From contig JAHLKH010000083.1 of assembly GCA_025526915.1 (NCBI GenBank), positions 1 to 64,000 of the forward strand: a DNA stretch of 64,000 nt. The letters run 5' to 3'. Position 1 is the first letter of the stretch, and each line of letters opens with the position of its first letter. Origin of the DNA: Entophlyctis helioformis. Taxonomy: Eukaryota > Chytridiomycota > Chytridiomycetes > Chytridiales > Chytriomycetaceae. The translations under genes were made by a program, and so were the position numbers. Positions 11,593 to 21,800 of this stretch are shown one piece after another. The notes below the pieces were generated by a model. That model was given only the letters and a program-made list of their open reading frames with translations, made no database searches and was not told the DNA's origin.

Positions 11593-11710
11593 GCGTTGTG
11601 GTCGCTGTGACTGTTTGTTGGTTTCCAGGCAGACTCGCCACGAAACCAAACATTCCAGATCTGCGCGATGCTGACGCGGCGATTGTCAAGCGTGTGCAGG
11701 CATGGATCAG
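11583..11710 (-). repeat. Dispersed repeat, copy 2 (5' flank of ankyrin gene 1)
   Basis: This segment covers the ankyrin start codon and about 120 bp upstream, and matches copy 1 at 9744-9870 in the same orientation. The two copies bracket the ankyrin gene as direct repeats about 1.84 kb apart. Confidence 0.8.
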
Positions 11711-11934
11711 GCTGCTTGGCTCCAAATGCCTGCACATCACGCCCCACCAGTGATGGCATAGTCTTGTTGGCAGCCATCCCACAGCCCAGAGCTCAGACCG
11801 GTGCACCCAAATAGACACTTGCAGGAAGTCCGCTAAACCCACCATAGCCAACCCATCACCCTCGAAATTCCGCATCTGCTCCGCATTGAATGCTTCGCCC
11901 CACGTCCCGCCAAGGACTAACCCCCACATCAAGT

Positions 11935-12480
11935 TTACCACGTCAGAAACAATATGTACAAGATCGCCGCGTATCTGTGGGTGTCCCACATTCTCGTGCG
12001 TTGCAATGGCGCGTGCTGCTGCGACCGTGCGTCCAAGCCACGCTGCCCATGCGCTGTGCGAATAGCCACGATCCGCTCCTCTGTGCACTCGAGCGCAAAG
12101 TGCGCAATCTCCAGCGTGCTTCCCAGATCCTCGCCGCACATGATGCAGCATGAACCGTCACCAAACGGGTGGGCTGGGTCGAGCAGGTTGGCGTTGATGG
12201 CGCGGCGAGCAGTGTAGATGCCACCCACACGAGAGAGCATCAGGAACCGCGCACCTTCCGAGCGTCGCGGGTCAAAGACCGGGTCTCGTATGATATTGGC
12301 TGTCGTCTGCATCTGGAACGAAGTGTAGATGGCAGCCGTATCGCACTTGCTGGCAGCCTTGAGTGTGACAGCTAGGCCGTATGCCTTGAGGTGTGGCTTG
12401 CTGTCCGGGTCGCCGCCAGGAAGGCCGGGCGTGGCCATGTACCGGTTGTAGAGTTGGATCGAGCGGCGTGTCCAGTCTCC
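11935..12480 (-). mobile_element. LINE-like (non-LTR) retrotransposon remnant, C-terminal end of pol
   Basis: On the minus strand an open frame encodes the end of a LINE reverse-transcriptase polyprotein. A helical stretch containing DPVFDPRRSEGARF and GGIYTARRAINANLLDP is followed by a zinc-binding motif C-x2-C-x11-H-x4-C, as in the zf-RVT tail of many LINE proteins. Upstream (12480-12610) the reading breaks, and no reverse-transcriptase core is present, so this is a 5'-truncated or decayed copy. A second copy with the same motif spacing lies at 57000-57400. It sits directly upstream of ankyrin gene 1. Confidence 0.65.
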
Positions 12481-12772
12481 AAGACACTAGATGCCATACC
12501 CTTTCGAGCTTTAGGCCGTGCGTAGATCCCTCAGTTATGTCATCCCCCTGGTCCGACACGTCCATGGTGTTGGCTCCATAAAGTACGCTGGAACACACCA
12601 TGGGCCGCCTGAAGAAACGCGCACATTAGCGAGGCAAGCGGTCGCGACTGGTGAGTTCCTGAGCGTGCCTGAAGTGACGACAGGCGGCCACAGTGGCAAA
12701 AGAGAGAGAGAGACTGGCCAACGATCAATGTCCAGATGTCGAGCAAAATGGCTAAAGGGGCAAAAGAGATGC

Positions 12773-12843
12773 TCTTCAGCGGGGAATCGAACCCCGGTCT
12801 TCCGCGTGACAGGCGGAGATACTAGCCACTATACTACTGAAGA
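12773..12843 (-). tRNA. tRNA-Asp (GTC)
   Basis: Read on the minus strand, the 7-bp acceptor stem TCTTCAG/CTGAAGA is perfectly paired. The D arm is GTATAGTGGCTAGTAT, the anticodon arm TCCGC-CTGTCAC-GCGGA carries GTC, and the T arm CGGGG-TTCGATT-CCCCG contains the B box. There is no intron, and the length is 71 nt without CCA. A Ty3-type element begins 19 bp beyond its 5' end. Confidence 0.95.
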
Positions 12844-12862
12844 TCCCTTCTTGTGTTAGACC

Positions 12863-12998
12863 TGTTGTGCCCAAGCACTATTGGTAGGTGATCGTCTGAT
12901 ATCTCATTTGGATTGGAACGTTACGCGTTATCATTTTATTGTTTTGAATACTGGATTGTGATTAAACCATCTTTCGACATCTGAGCTGCCTGCCAACA
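12863..12998 (+). repeat. 5' LTR of Ty3/gypsy element
   Basis: 136 bp beginning TGTTGTGCCCAAGC and ending GCCTGCCAACA. It differs from the 3' LTR by G/C at about 12883 and T/C in the ATCTTTCGAC segment. No clear TATA box is seen; the AT-rich middle (tcattttattg) may hold start or polyadenylation signals. Confidence 0.95.
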
Positions 12999-13000
12999 TT

Positions 13001-13018
13001 TGGTAGCACTGGGGTAGT
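13001..13018 (+). promoter_or_regulatory. Primer-binding site
   Basis: TGGTAGCACTGGGGTAG begins 2 bp after the 5' LTR. The first eight bases, TGGTAGCA, are what pairing with the 3' end of an initiator tRNA-Met would predict. The primer identity is inferred. Confidence 0.6.
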
Positions 13019-13120
13019 ATGGACGATCCTGCTACCCTTCAGCCGCAGCAGCTCGCGGACCAGGTTGCGCAGCTGCAACAGGCACTGCTGGAGACGCAAG
13101 CCGCGCTCCACGCAGTTCAG

Positions 13121-13163
<43 letters not shown>

Positions 13164-14098
13164 CGCAGATCATCCAGGCGCTCAACCAGCTTGCCGAGAC
13201 GCAGAGCTGGATGGCTCAGACCATGGCGGAGGCCCGCCAGGCCACGCCTGTGCCGGCGCGTAATGGCCCAGCCCATGTCAGCATCCTAAAGTCGCTGGCC
13301 AGGCCAGTGGTCTTCGGCGGAGACGAGCCACCCACGGAGACGGCTAAGTTCGTTGATGATGTGGCGAACTACCTAGCCGCCCTTGACAGGGAGGTGACCC
13401 TGGACCAGAGGCTGACGGTTCTTGCCTCTTATCTTAAGGGCAATGCCGCCACCTGGTTCAGGAGGTACCGCGAGTCGCACACTGTGCACTCGGTGGAGGA
13501 GGTGCTGGCTGCTTTGAAGAAGCAATACCTCAACGTCCATGATGCCATTCGTGCTGACATGGAGCTGTTCGAGCTCCAGCAGGGCCAGAGCTCGATGGCC
13601 GCGTACACCCAGAGGTTCGAGAACCTTCTCGCGCAGCAGCCACGTGATTCTTACACCGAGTCCACGGCCACCACGGCGTTTGTGCACGGACTGGCGGACC
13701 CCATCAAGGACCACGTCACCGTCTATCGCGTCGGCAACCCACATGCGTCGCTCGACCAGGTCAAGGCCATCGCACGCTCGTACAGTCTGGCGCGCCTCAC
13801 TGGCAAGAAGAACGGCGGGTCGGGCACGCAGGGCAGGTGGTCGCAGGCGTCGCAGGTCGTGCCGATGGACGTGGATCTCGATTTCCATCAGCCGCACTTT
13901 GCCGCCAACCGCGAACGCCTGCGCCGCGAGGCACGCTGTTTTGCCTGCCATCGTGCGGACAGGCACCAGCCGGGCTGTCGCAGAGAGCGCTCCTTCCCTC
14001 TGCCGCGCAACAGCCAGCTGCGCATGTACCAGCCGCAGCCGTACACGCCGGTCGAGCAGCCGCCCGCAGCTGCTCCGACGCCCGCGACAAACGCCTGA
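13019..14098 (+). CDS. gag: Ty3/gypsy Gag
   Basis: 359-residue capsid/nucleocapsid protein. The ATG follows the primer-binding site immediately. An N-terminal coiled coil contains a polyglutamine run (residues about 35-48). The retrotransposon Gag fold follows, with ATWFRRYRESH and SMAAYTQRFENLL. A zinc knuckle variant CFACHRADRHQPGC (C-x2-C-x5-H-x3-C rather than the usual x4/x4 spacing) lies near residue 305. The frame ends at a TGA directly followed by CGG. The same frame stays open beyond it into pol, so stop-codon readthrough may produce Gag-Pol. Confidence 0.9.
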
Positions 14099-16142
14099 CG
14101 GGGCCAAGGTGGTGTAGCCCGTCATTGCGTCTCCAATGAAGGGGATCCACCTGCACCGCCCTTGGTTGTTGTCGAGACCATGCTTCGTCCGTCGCTGTCG
14201 GTCATGTCGTCCGAGTGTTTGCCGCCCATCGAGGAGCTGGGGTTCGTTACGTTGTCTGTGTGTGGCCGACCGGTTCGCGCTCTAGTGGATTCAGGAGCCG
14301 CGAGTTCGTTTGTGTTGCCGTCGTTTGTCGAGTTTCTAGTCAGTCAAAAGGCCGCGAGGGCCTATCGTGTGTCGCAAGACGTTCAGCTGCGTCTCGGGGA
14401 CGGATCCGCCGAGAACCGCTTGCTGCGAGGAGTTTGTTTTGATGTTGCTACAGAAGACGGTCGCCAGCTGCCAGAGCTGCATGCGTTTGAGGCGCCGCAA
14501 GGAGCAGGCTACGAGATCATCATCGGTCGCCCATGGCTTAAAACCCACTGTTGCACGTGGCATCACGGTAAAGCCGAACGGATCGACGTACAGACGCCCG
14601 GTGGCGTCGTTGTGCTGCCTGTTGAATCGAAGATCCCAGCCCCAAGAGAGCCGCGAGAGGCACCAACTGCACAGCTGCTGATGACGTACCCACAGCTGCG
14701 AAAGGAGAAGAGGAAGGGGCTGGTGGAGATTGTGTGTGCAGTGATGGTGTCAATGCACAATGGAGAGCCGACGGTGGAGGCCGTGCCGTCTGATTCATGG
14801 CCGGATTGGATGCGGGAGATCCACAAGGACTTTGGAGACGTGTTCCCTGCGCCAGGCACGCTGCTGAAACCGTCGGACAAACTGGAGGCACTCGGCAAGT
14901 TCGGCGTCCACCACATCGAGCTCACGGATGACACGCCGATCAAGAAGCAGCCGTACCGCATGAGTCCTCTGGAGCTGCAGGAGCTGCGGAAGCAACTGCA
15001 GGAGCTGATCGACGCGGGACTGATTCGGCCCAGCTCGAGCCCGTGGTCGCTGCCCGTGCTGTTTGTCAGGAAAAAGGATGGGTCGCTACGTCTGTGTGTC
15101 GACTATCGCGCGCTTAACCAGGTCACCAAGGCTGACGCGTCGGGTCTACCCCGTATCGACGACAACTTGGAGCAGCTCGGCACGGCGGGCGTGTTCTCGG
15201 TCATCGACATGAAGTCGGGTTACCACCAGATCAAGATGGCACCCGAGTCGATCGAGCGCACGGCGTTCAGCACGAGATACGGCCAGTTCGAGTACGTGGT
15301 CATGCCTTTTGGCCTGCGTAATGCGCCGGCGACGTTCCAGCGCATCATGAACCGGGTCTTGGATGGCCTGGTCGACAAGATTTGCGTGGTGTATCTGGAT
15401 GACGTGCTGATCTACAGCCGCACGCTCGAGGAGCACAAGGAGCATGTGCGCACCGTTCTGGATCGGTTCAAGCAGTACGGTCTGGTGGTGAACGCCAAAA
15501 AGTGTCGCTTCGGTCTGTCAGAGGTCGAGTATTGTGGGCACATTGTGTCAGCCGACGGTCTACGCCCGGATCCCGCCAAGATCAAGACGATTGCCGAATG
15601 GCCCAACCCGCGATCCACGACCGAGCTGCAGTCGTTCCTTGGCACGTGCAACTACTACCGCAACTTTGTCAAGAACTACAGCAAGGTCGCGCTACCCATG
15701 ACCGACCTGACCAAGGACCGTGCCAAGTTTGACAAGTTTGTGATGACTCCAATGGCGCTCAAGGCGTTCGATGAGCTCAAGCAGGCGCTCGTGTCAGCTC
15801 CCGTTCGCATTGTGCCAGACTTTACCAAGCCAATGGACATCTGGCCAGACGCGTCCAAGGAGTCCATCGGCGCGGTCTTGACGCAGGATCTCGGCAAGGG
15901 CCCACAGCCAATCGCGTTCATGTCCAAGAAGCTGAGCGACGCAGAGCAGAGGTACCCGACCCATGAGCGTGAGCTACTCGCGGTCATTGCCGCGTTGCGT
16001 GACTTCCGGTGCTATGTGCATGGCGTCCCAACGACTGTGCACTCGGATCACAAGCCGCTGCTATGGCTGTACAGCATGAAAGACCCCAAGCCGCGTCTGT
16101 GGGGCTGGATTCAGGAATTCGAGCACTACAAGCCGCACCTGG
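14099..16142 (+). CDS. pol: Ty3/gypsy Pol: protease, reverse transcriptase, RNase H
   Basis: Continues the gag frame after the TGA at 14096-14098; the first ATG is at 14180. The aspartic protease motif is LVDSGAASSFV. Reverse transcriptase motifs are RKKDGSLRLCVDYRALN, MPFGLRNAPATFQ and the catalytic YLDDVLIYS. RNase H shows DASKESIGAVL, HERELLAVIAALRDF and HSDHKPLLW. The match ends at about 16142 (EFEHYKPHLV). The original frame runs on to a stop at 16288 without family similarity, while the sequence resumes in the next frame with the connection and integrase. Confidence 0.9.
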
Positions 16143-17750
16143 TACCAGCCGGGATCGGCACAGCTGGGAGATGGCCCGTCGCGTCGTCCAGGTCTGCCCG
16201 AGCCAGAGCAGTCAGTCTCGGACCAGGACCCATACGGCCTGCTCGAAAGGGCCGCGCAACTGAACGTGCTGACACCGGCGGTCGCTGAGGAGCAGGAATG
16301 GGATCCAGTGACTGACTGGCCTGCATATGTCGTCCAGTTCAAGTACAGAGGCACTGTGCCAGACACGGTCCCGGTCGACATTGCAGCGCGCATCCGGCAC
16401 GAGGCGTCGCGGTTCGAGATCAAGCATGACGCGCTCATGCGCAAGGTCAATGTGCACCGCCAGGTCGTGACGGTCCCGTACATCCCGGCGTCCGAACGGA
16501 AGACGCTCATTGGCAGGTACCACCGGTCGCTTGGACACCTGGGCTCGTCATCGCTGCTCGGGCTGTTGCAGCACAGGTTCTGGTGGCCAGACATGGAGGC
16601 GTCGCTGGTCGATTTTGTCAAGGAGTGCCCCGAGTGTCAGCTGCACGAGGTGCCAGCCAGGCCGCCACGCGCACCGCTGCACCCGCTTCCACCCGTCGCG
16701 CTTCCATTTGAACGGTGGGGAGTGGACATCGTGCAGGACTTGACGCCGACCAAGCGGGGAAACACGCAGATCTTCACCGCGATCGACTATGCCACAGGAT
16801 GGGTCGTCGCAAAGGCCTATGCCAAGCGGGACACGGCCACGTTCGCCAGGTTCTTGTTTGAGGAGATCATGATGCACTACGGTGCACCTGTCAAGATCGT
16901 GTCCGACCGCGCGGCTACATTCATGGCCGAGGCGATGCAAGAGTACCTGCGTTTGCAAGACGTCCATCATCTGCCGAGCACGCCGTACCACCCACGCACG
17001 AATGGAGCCGTCGAACGCATGCACCGCACTCTGGGCGACATCTTGACCAAGCTGTGCGCCGGTTCTCCTGAGCGCTGGGACGTGTATCTCTCGCAAGCCG
17101 TCTTTGCTCTGCGCACGCGCATTCACTCGGTGACCGGGTTCTCGCCGTTCTACCTACTCTTTGGCGTTGAGCCGCGGCTGCCTGGTGACGACCGACCGCC
17201 GCTGGAGTACGACCTGCGCGATCCGGACGACCTAGCCGCGTGGACCGCACGCGAGCTTGAGGATCTTGGACTGGACCGCGCGGCCGCCCTGCACCGCCGA
17301 CAGCGCCAGGCCGAACGCATGAAGGAGCAGTACGATGGCAGCCATCCTGTGCAGGAGCGTCGGTTTGAGATTGGCGAGTATGTCAAGATGTGGCACCACG
17401 ACAAGAACAAGTTCGAGTTCCGCTGGATCGGCCCATTCATCATCACCGACCAAGGTCCAAACGACACGTACCGCCTGATGCGTCCAAACGGCTCAGCGGT
17501 CGACAACCTCATCAGTGCCGACCACCTGGCGCCGTACTACAGCCCACAGCGCGACATCTTCTACGGCGGTTCGTCCAACCAACCTTTGTCAGCCGAGCCG
17601 GCTGTCGCAACGGTCCAGCCTACGGTCTCGCGTCCAGACATGCAACCCGTCGCACTACCGCGCATCATGCACACACCTGCCGGCATTCCAATTGTTCAGT
17701 CGGCACGCCTGCTGCGTGAGCAAGAGTCACGAGGACGCGACTCTGACTAG
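16143..17750 (+). CDS. pol: Ty3/gypsy Pol: integrase (separate frame)
   Basis: Frame 3 picks up the RNase H end at 16143 (YQPGSAQLGDGPSRRPG) and stays open to the stop at 17748-17750. It contains the HHCC zinc domain (HRSLGH then ECPECQ), the catalytic core (WGVDIVQDLTP, the DYATGW strand, NGAVERMHRTLGD) and a C-terminal GPF/Y-like module (RWIGPFIITDQGPND). Relative to the upstream pol frame it is offset by +1 (or two bases are missing at about 16142). The element may therefore be defective at this point, or use frameshifting. Confidence 0.88.
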   Translation, partial: YQPGSAQLGDGPSRRPGLPEPEQSVSDQDPYGLLERAAQLNVLTPAVAEEQEWDPVTDWPAYVVQFKYRGTVPDTVPVDIAARIRHEASRFEIKHDALMRKVNVHRQVVTVPYIPASERKTLIGRYHRSLGHLGSSSLLGLLQHRFWWPDMEASLVDFVKECPECQLHEVPARPPRAPLHPLPPVALPFERWGVDIVQDLTPTKRGNTQIFTAIDYATGWVVAKAYAKRDTATFARFLFEEIMMHYGAPVKIVSDRAATFMAEAMQEYLRLQDVHHLPSTPYHPRTNGAVERMHRTLGDILTKLCAGSPERWDVYLSQAVFALRTRIHSVTGFSPFYLLFGVEPRLPGDDRPPLEYDLRDPDDLAAWTARELEDLGLDRAAALHRRQRQAERMKEQYDGSHPVQERRFEIGEYVKMWHHDKNKFEFRWIGPFIITDQGPNDTYRLMRPNGSAVDNLISADHLAPYYSPQRDIFYGGSSNQPLSAEPAVATVQPTVSRPDMQPVALPRIMHTPAGIPIVQSARLLREQESRGRDSD

Positions 17751-17761
17751 AGGGGGAGGAC
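17749..17761 (+). promoter_or_regulatory. Polypurine tract
   Basis: AGAGGGGGAGGAC directly abuts the 3' LTR, the expected plus-strand primer of an LTR retroelement. It begins inside the integrase stop codon. Confidence 0.85.
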
Positions 17762-17897
17762 TGTTGTGCCCAAGCACTATTGCTAGGTGATCGTCTGATA
17801 TCTCATTTGGATTGGAACGTTACGCGTTATCATTTTATTGTTTTGAATACTGGATTGTGATTAAACCATCTTCCGACATCTGAGCTGCCTGCCAACA
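17762..17897 (+). repeat. 3' LTR of Ty3/gypsy element
   Basis: 136 bp, two mismatches to the 5' LTR, ending CCAACA before the target duplication gacc. Confidence 0.95.
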
Positions 17898-17902
17898 GAC
17901 CC

Positions 17903-18846
17903 TCACGTCCGCACGGCCACACGCGTCTTGGTGCACAGGCTGCTTGGCTTGTGAGTCATACCCGGCACAGCCACCTTCTAGAATTCCATCGAACTCTGGC
18001 CAGCCCGCGAGCTGAGGAACACCACAGAACCTTGAACCGCAGTGCCACTCCCTCTCCGGCTATAAATAGCCCTGCTCTCTCTTCTGCTGAATGAACTCCA
18101 GATCTGATCTCACGAGCTAGTCGCCTACGCCCTTCGCCCGGCCTGCCTCTCCCCTGCGGTCGATCTCGCGTCCAACATTGTCTTGTTGCGCGTCTCGTCT
18201 GACTAGCACAGCGGTGGCGCAATACCTCAGACAACGCCACCGTCACACAGTGTCGCGTCTCAGTTACCATATTTGGCATAGTTACTGGTGCGACACAACA
18301 CAGACGACCGCGTGTTTGGGGCTCTCCATGGACTATAAAACGCAAGCGCCGCCGCCCTGCACTCCTGGTCAACCCTTTGTGCATCTCTGACCAGTAGTGC
18401 AGGTACGTGACATTGACGTGTATTGGAATAAACCCTTTGTGCATCTCTGACCAGTAGTGCAGCTCGACCTGTTTCAGTCTGAAGATCGGTCAAGAACAAT
18501 AAATTCCAGCATGATAGTAAACACTTGATGCTCAGTTGAATCCAACCTCTCTCGACATGGACTCACTGGCTGGCGGATGCTATGGAAAACAGGATATTTA
18601 TTAAATGGTAGAATCCTACAGCTCATCGTACACTGTTGGCTCAGACTGCCATGCCATGCCTGCAGCAGCACGATACAGGAGTGAGGCGTGGATGGACCTG
18701 TTTGGACAGATTCCCTTGTGCAATAGCTCAAGACGAATGGACGAGGTTCAACTAGACAGCACACGCAGGAGGCTCGACCTGTGAGTGCTTGTTTTTGGTT
18801 GGCTCGAGAGAAAAATGAGAGCCCAGCGTCCCGCCAGATCAACCCA
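17903..18846. other. Promoter-like or LTR-like non-coding region
   Basis: No gene is supported. Two TATA-type boxes on the plus strand (ctataaatag near 18060, ctataaaacg near 18332) are followed by a duplicated 32-bp segment carrying AATAAA-like sequence. This could be a solo LTR or 5' end of another retroelement, but no flanking duplication was found. The distal part is probably the 3' flank of the minus-strand JmjC gene. Confidence 0.45.
18371..18462. repeat. 32-bp direct duplication
   Basis: Bases 18371-18402 and 18431-18462 are identical (aaccctttgtgcatctctga at the start), with a period of 60 bp. The second copy is preceded by ggaataaa. Confidence 0.9.
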
Positions 18847-21800
18847 TCAGACGCTGCCAGGTTCCGTATCAACTGTTGTGTCGGTCTCAGTGACTGACAC
18901 GTCCACATCGTCGAGTCCATCCGTGGCGCTGCTAGTCACGGCAGCCTCGCGATCCGCGAGCCATGCACCCACGACTTCCAGACTGCGCTCCATCTGCGCA
19001 TCCTGCAGCAGGCGGCACGACTCGTACGCGTACCACAGAAACTGCCGCTCAGAGACATCATCGACGCCAGAGTCGTTGCCGTCGACGCGGCGGCCTGTGC
19101 GTGCACCAAAGTCGGAGGGAAAGGGATACTGCCACTTGTAAGGCGGCGGCAGGAACAGGCCCTTGGACCGCATTTCCAGCCGGATGGTGTCCATCTGCGT
19201 CTCGGGCATGACCGTTTCAAGGAAGCTGATAATGGTCGCGAGGGTGAGCGGGTGCTTTCCATCCAGCGGCGGCATGGTCATTCTCTGTCCAGTCTGGTGG
19301 CAGCGTCAGAGCCTGTGACGTCAGTGTGTGCAAGAAGCAGGCAGTGGTTACCTTGAGAGCAGACTGGCAGCTGCTGTTGATTGATGGTGACGGTGTAGTC
19401 GCACAAAGCTTCATGGACTGTGTCAAGCCGAATCACGTCGTGAGTCGTCCATAGCACACAGTCTAGATCCAATACACAGTCCATACCTTGGACACTGTGC
19501 GACGGCGAACGCGTTTGGACAATGCCGACCAGATCGACACGGATTGCGGAGATTCATCAAAGTCTGGCATGGGCAGAGGCTGCGGTGGTTGTGGAGTCGC
19601 TGACGAGGCTTCTGGAGTCGTCGCATCGTGGCCACAAGCCGCATCGTCTGCAGCGTGAATGTGCGGGCAGCTGACGGGTGTGCTCATCTGAGCATCAGGT
19701 GCTGTTGCAGTTGGCGGATCGAGAGGACAGCCGCGTGTTGGTGTCAAACACGCAGTCGCCTCGCTGGGCCAGTGTTCGTGATGAGGAGCAGCACTAGCAT
19801 TGCTTGATGCCGTGTGTAATGCGGGCAACAGAGGCAAAGGGACTGGACTGGCATCAGCAGACCGGCATCGTATCGGTGCACCACTGTCAACCATCGGCGT
19901 GCTCTGTCGTTGAAGACGTAAGCTGCAACACTCGAGAGACGCACACCCCAACACTCGCGACCCACAGGAGGAGATGCATCGGCGGTCATGGCTTTGGGGG
20001 CAGCGGCAACCACCTTCCTCTTGCGAGCACGGGGCCGGCTGGCAGTCAAGATACCCGGCGCTTGCTGAAAACATGGCCGTGACAGGTTAGTTTGCGATCC
20101 GTGGCACAAGTAGCGACGCAGCGGTATTTACCCAAGCCGCAGTGGCCGCCTCTGACTTTTCGATGAGGAAGAAATCGGCCTGGCAGCCCTTGTCTCGACC
20201 CTGGCCGACACATGTGTAAACGTAAGCAAGCATGGACCACTCACTTGGCGTCCCTCCATGGGCGAGTGCTTACAGTTCCACTGCTCGTGCGTGCTCGTTT
20301 GTGGACGCGCTCGGCCGACTCTCCCCGGCAGTTTGTCACGACGCCCTTCATGCCGACCTCGCGCATGGCCGCAAGCACCTTGCCGTCCACGTAGGATCCC
20401 TTGTTCCGGTAGTCATCGGCCCAGATGGATAGAAAGAATCGTCCCTGTAATGACGCGAGTGGGTCGACACACAGCTGAAAGTCCTTGACAGCACGTTCGC
20501 GCAAGCATGTGCGGCAGTTGCATACTCGGCAGCACTGCGGACACGCCCAGTCACGTCTCGGCAGCAGGTCGTACATGTTTTCGCCATAGCGGTTCCATAG
20601 ACAGGCGACGCAGTAGTGGCCCTTGCGTTTGATGGACAGCTGGAGGCACAAGTGGCAGAGAATCTCTTGCTGCACCTGGCGCGAGATTTTGCATTGGTGG
20701 CAGTAGAGTGCCACGGGCGACTGGCGACGGGCCCAGAGTCTGTGCGATGTCGTGGCCGATGTCATGTTGGCGGTCATGTCGATCATGACCAGCTCCGTCG
20801 GAACGGGCTCCAGGTGTTCCGACATGGATGACTGCGCCGTTGCGTCAGCAAGGAGGCGGTTCACGGTCCTGGCTGCGCGGCTGTATGTGGCGAGCAGATC
20901 CTGCATGGCGTGAACCTGCACAAACTTCATCGTGATGTCGTGCACACACGTCCGGCCCTTGGAGTAGCAGTGGAAGCAGATGCGGTAGGCCAGGCCGTCT
21001 TCGACAATGGGACACTCGAGAGCACGGTTCCAGATATGCTGATGGCAAAAGGCGCAGCTGCGATTCAGGATTTTGTCTGGTGCGCTGTCTGAGCGGACCA
21101 GGATGGGCAGATCGGCTGCAAACGGGTCAGGAGGAGCGTTTGCGCCGCCTTCACCTTGGAGTTCGATCCACTCGGCGCGAAGCATGCGTTGGTATAGGGA
21201 CAGCAGCCGGTGGTATTCAGCGACCAGGATCGGCGATGGCTGACTGCTTTGTGCAAGTTGGCTGTGTTTGGAATCTTCCTGGCTGCTGTCTGTGCCCCAT
21301 GTATCTGCGAGTGCAGTGACGCTCTGATGGATGATTTCAGTAACGAGCGGACGCTCCGGTGCAAGGACACTGTCATGAACAAGGCGACGCTGGGTGTTTA
21401 GTGGCGTGCTGCTGTGAGAGCATATGCCACGAATCCGCACGTACCGGTGCAGATCGGGAAGCAGATCTGTATATGCCAGTTCAAGCGACTGGGCATCGTG
21501 GCGCGACCACGATACAAGCATGGCAGGAGCATCCTGGCAAGCAGAAGGATGATGTCAGAGACGGGCAAGGCGGCATGCGGGCAAAGAGCGAGACGCGCAC
21601 CTGAGCTCTGAACTGGAAGTGGGACAGGGCAGGAAGGATGACAATGTCGCCGACGCCCTGCGAGACGGACTGGACATGTGCCGACAGTCCAGCGGAGTGG
21701 ATGGCGGCATCGGGCACGTGGACGTTTCGCTGCTCGACATGGTACCCAGCATCCGCCAGGCGTGCTCTGACATCCAGCAGGGGGTCGTGTGCAAGTGCCG

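Larger units (their letters stand above)
12858..17902 (+). mobile_element. Ty3/gypsy LTR retrotransposon with target-site duplication, inserted at tRNA-Asp
   Basis: Near-complete element: 136-bp LTRs at 12863-12998 and 17762-17897, a primer-binding site, gag, pol (protease, reverse transcriptase, RNase H, integrase) and a polypurine tract. The two LTRs differ at only two visible positions, so insertion is recent. The bases agacc precede the 5' LTR and (a)gacc follows the 3' LTR, a 4-5 bp target duplication. Protein order with integrase last identifies Ty3/gypsy (Metaviridae). The insertion point lies about 16-20 bp upstream of the mature tRNA-Asp 5' end, where Pol III transcription usually begins. 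The insertion point and its orientation fit the tRNA-targeting behaviour known for yeast Ty3. Confidence 0.93.
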
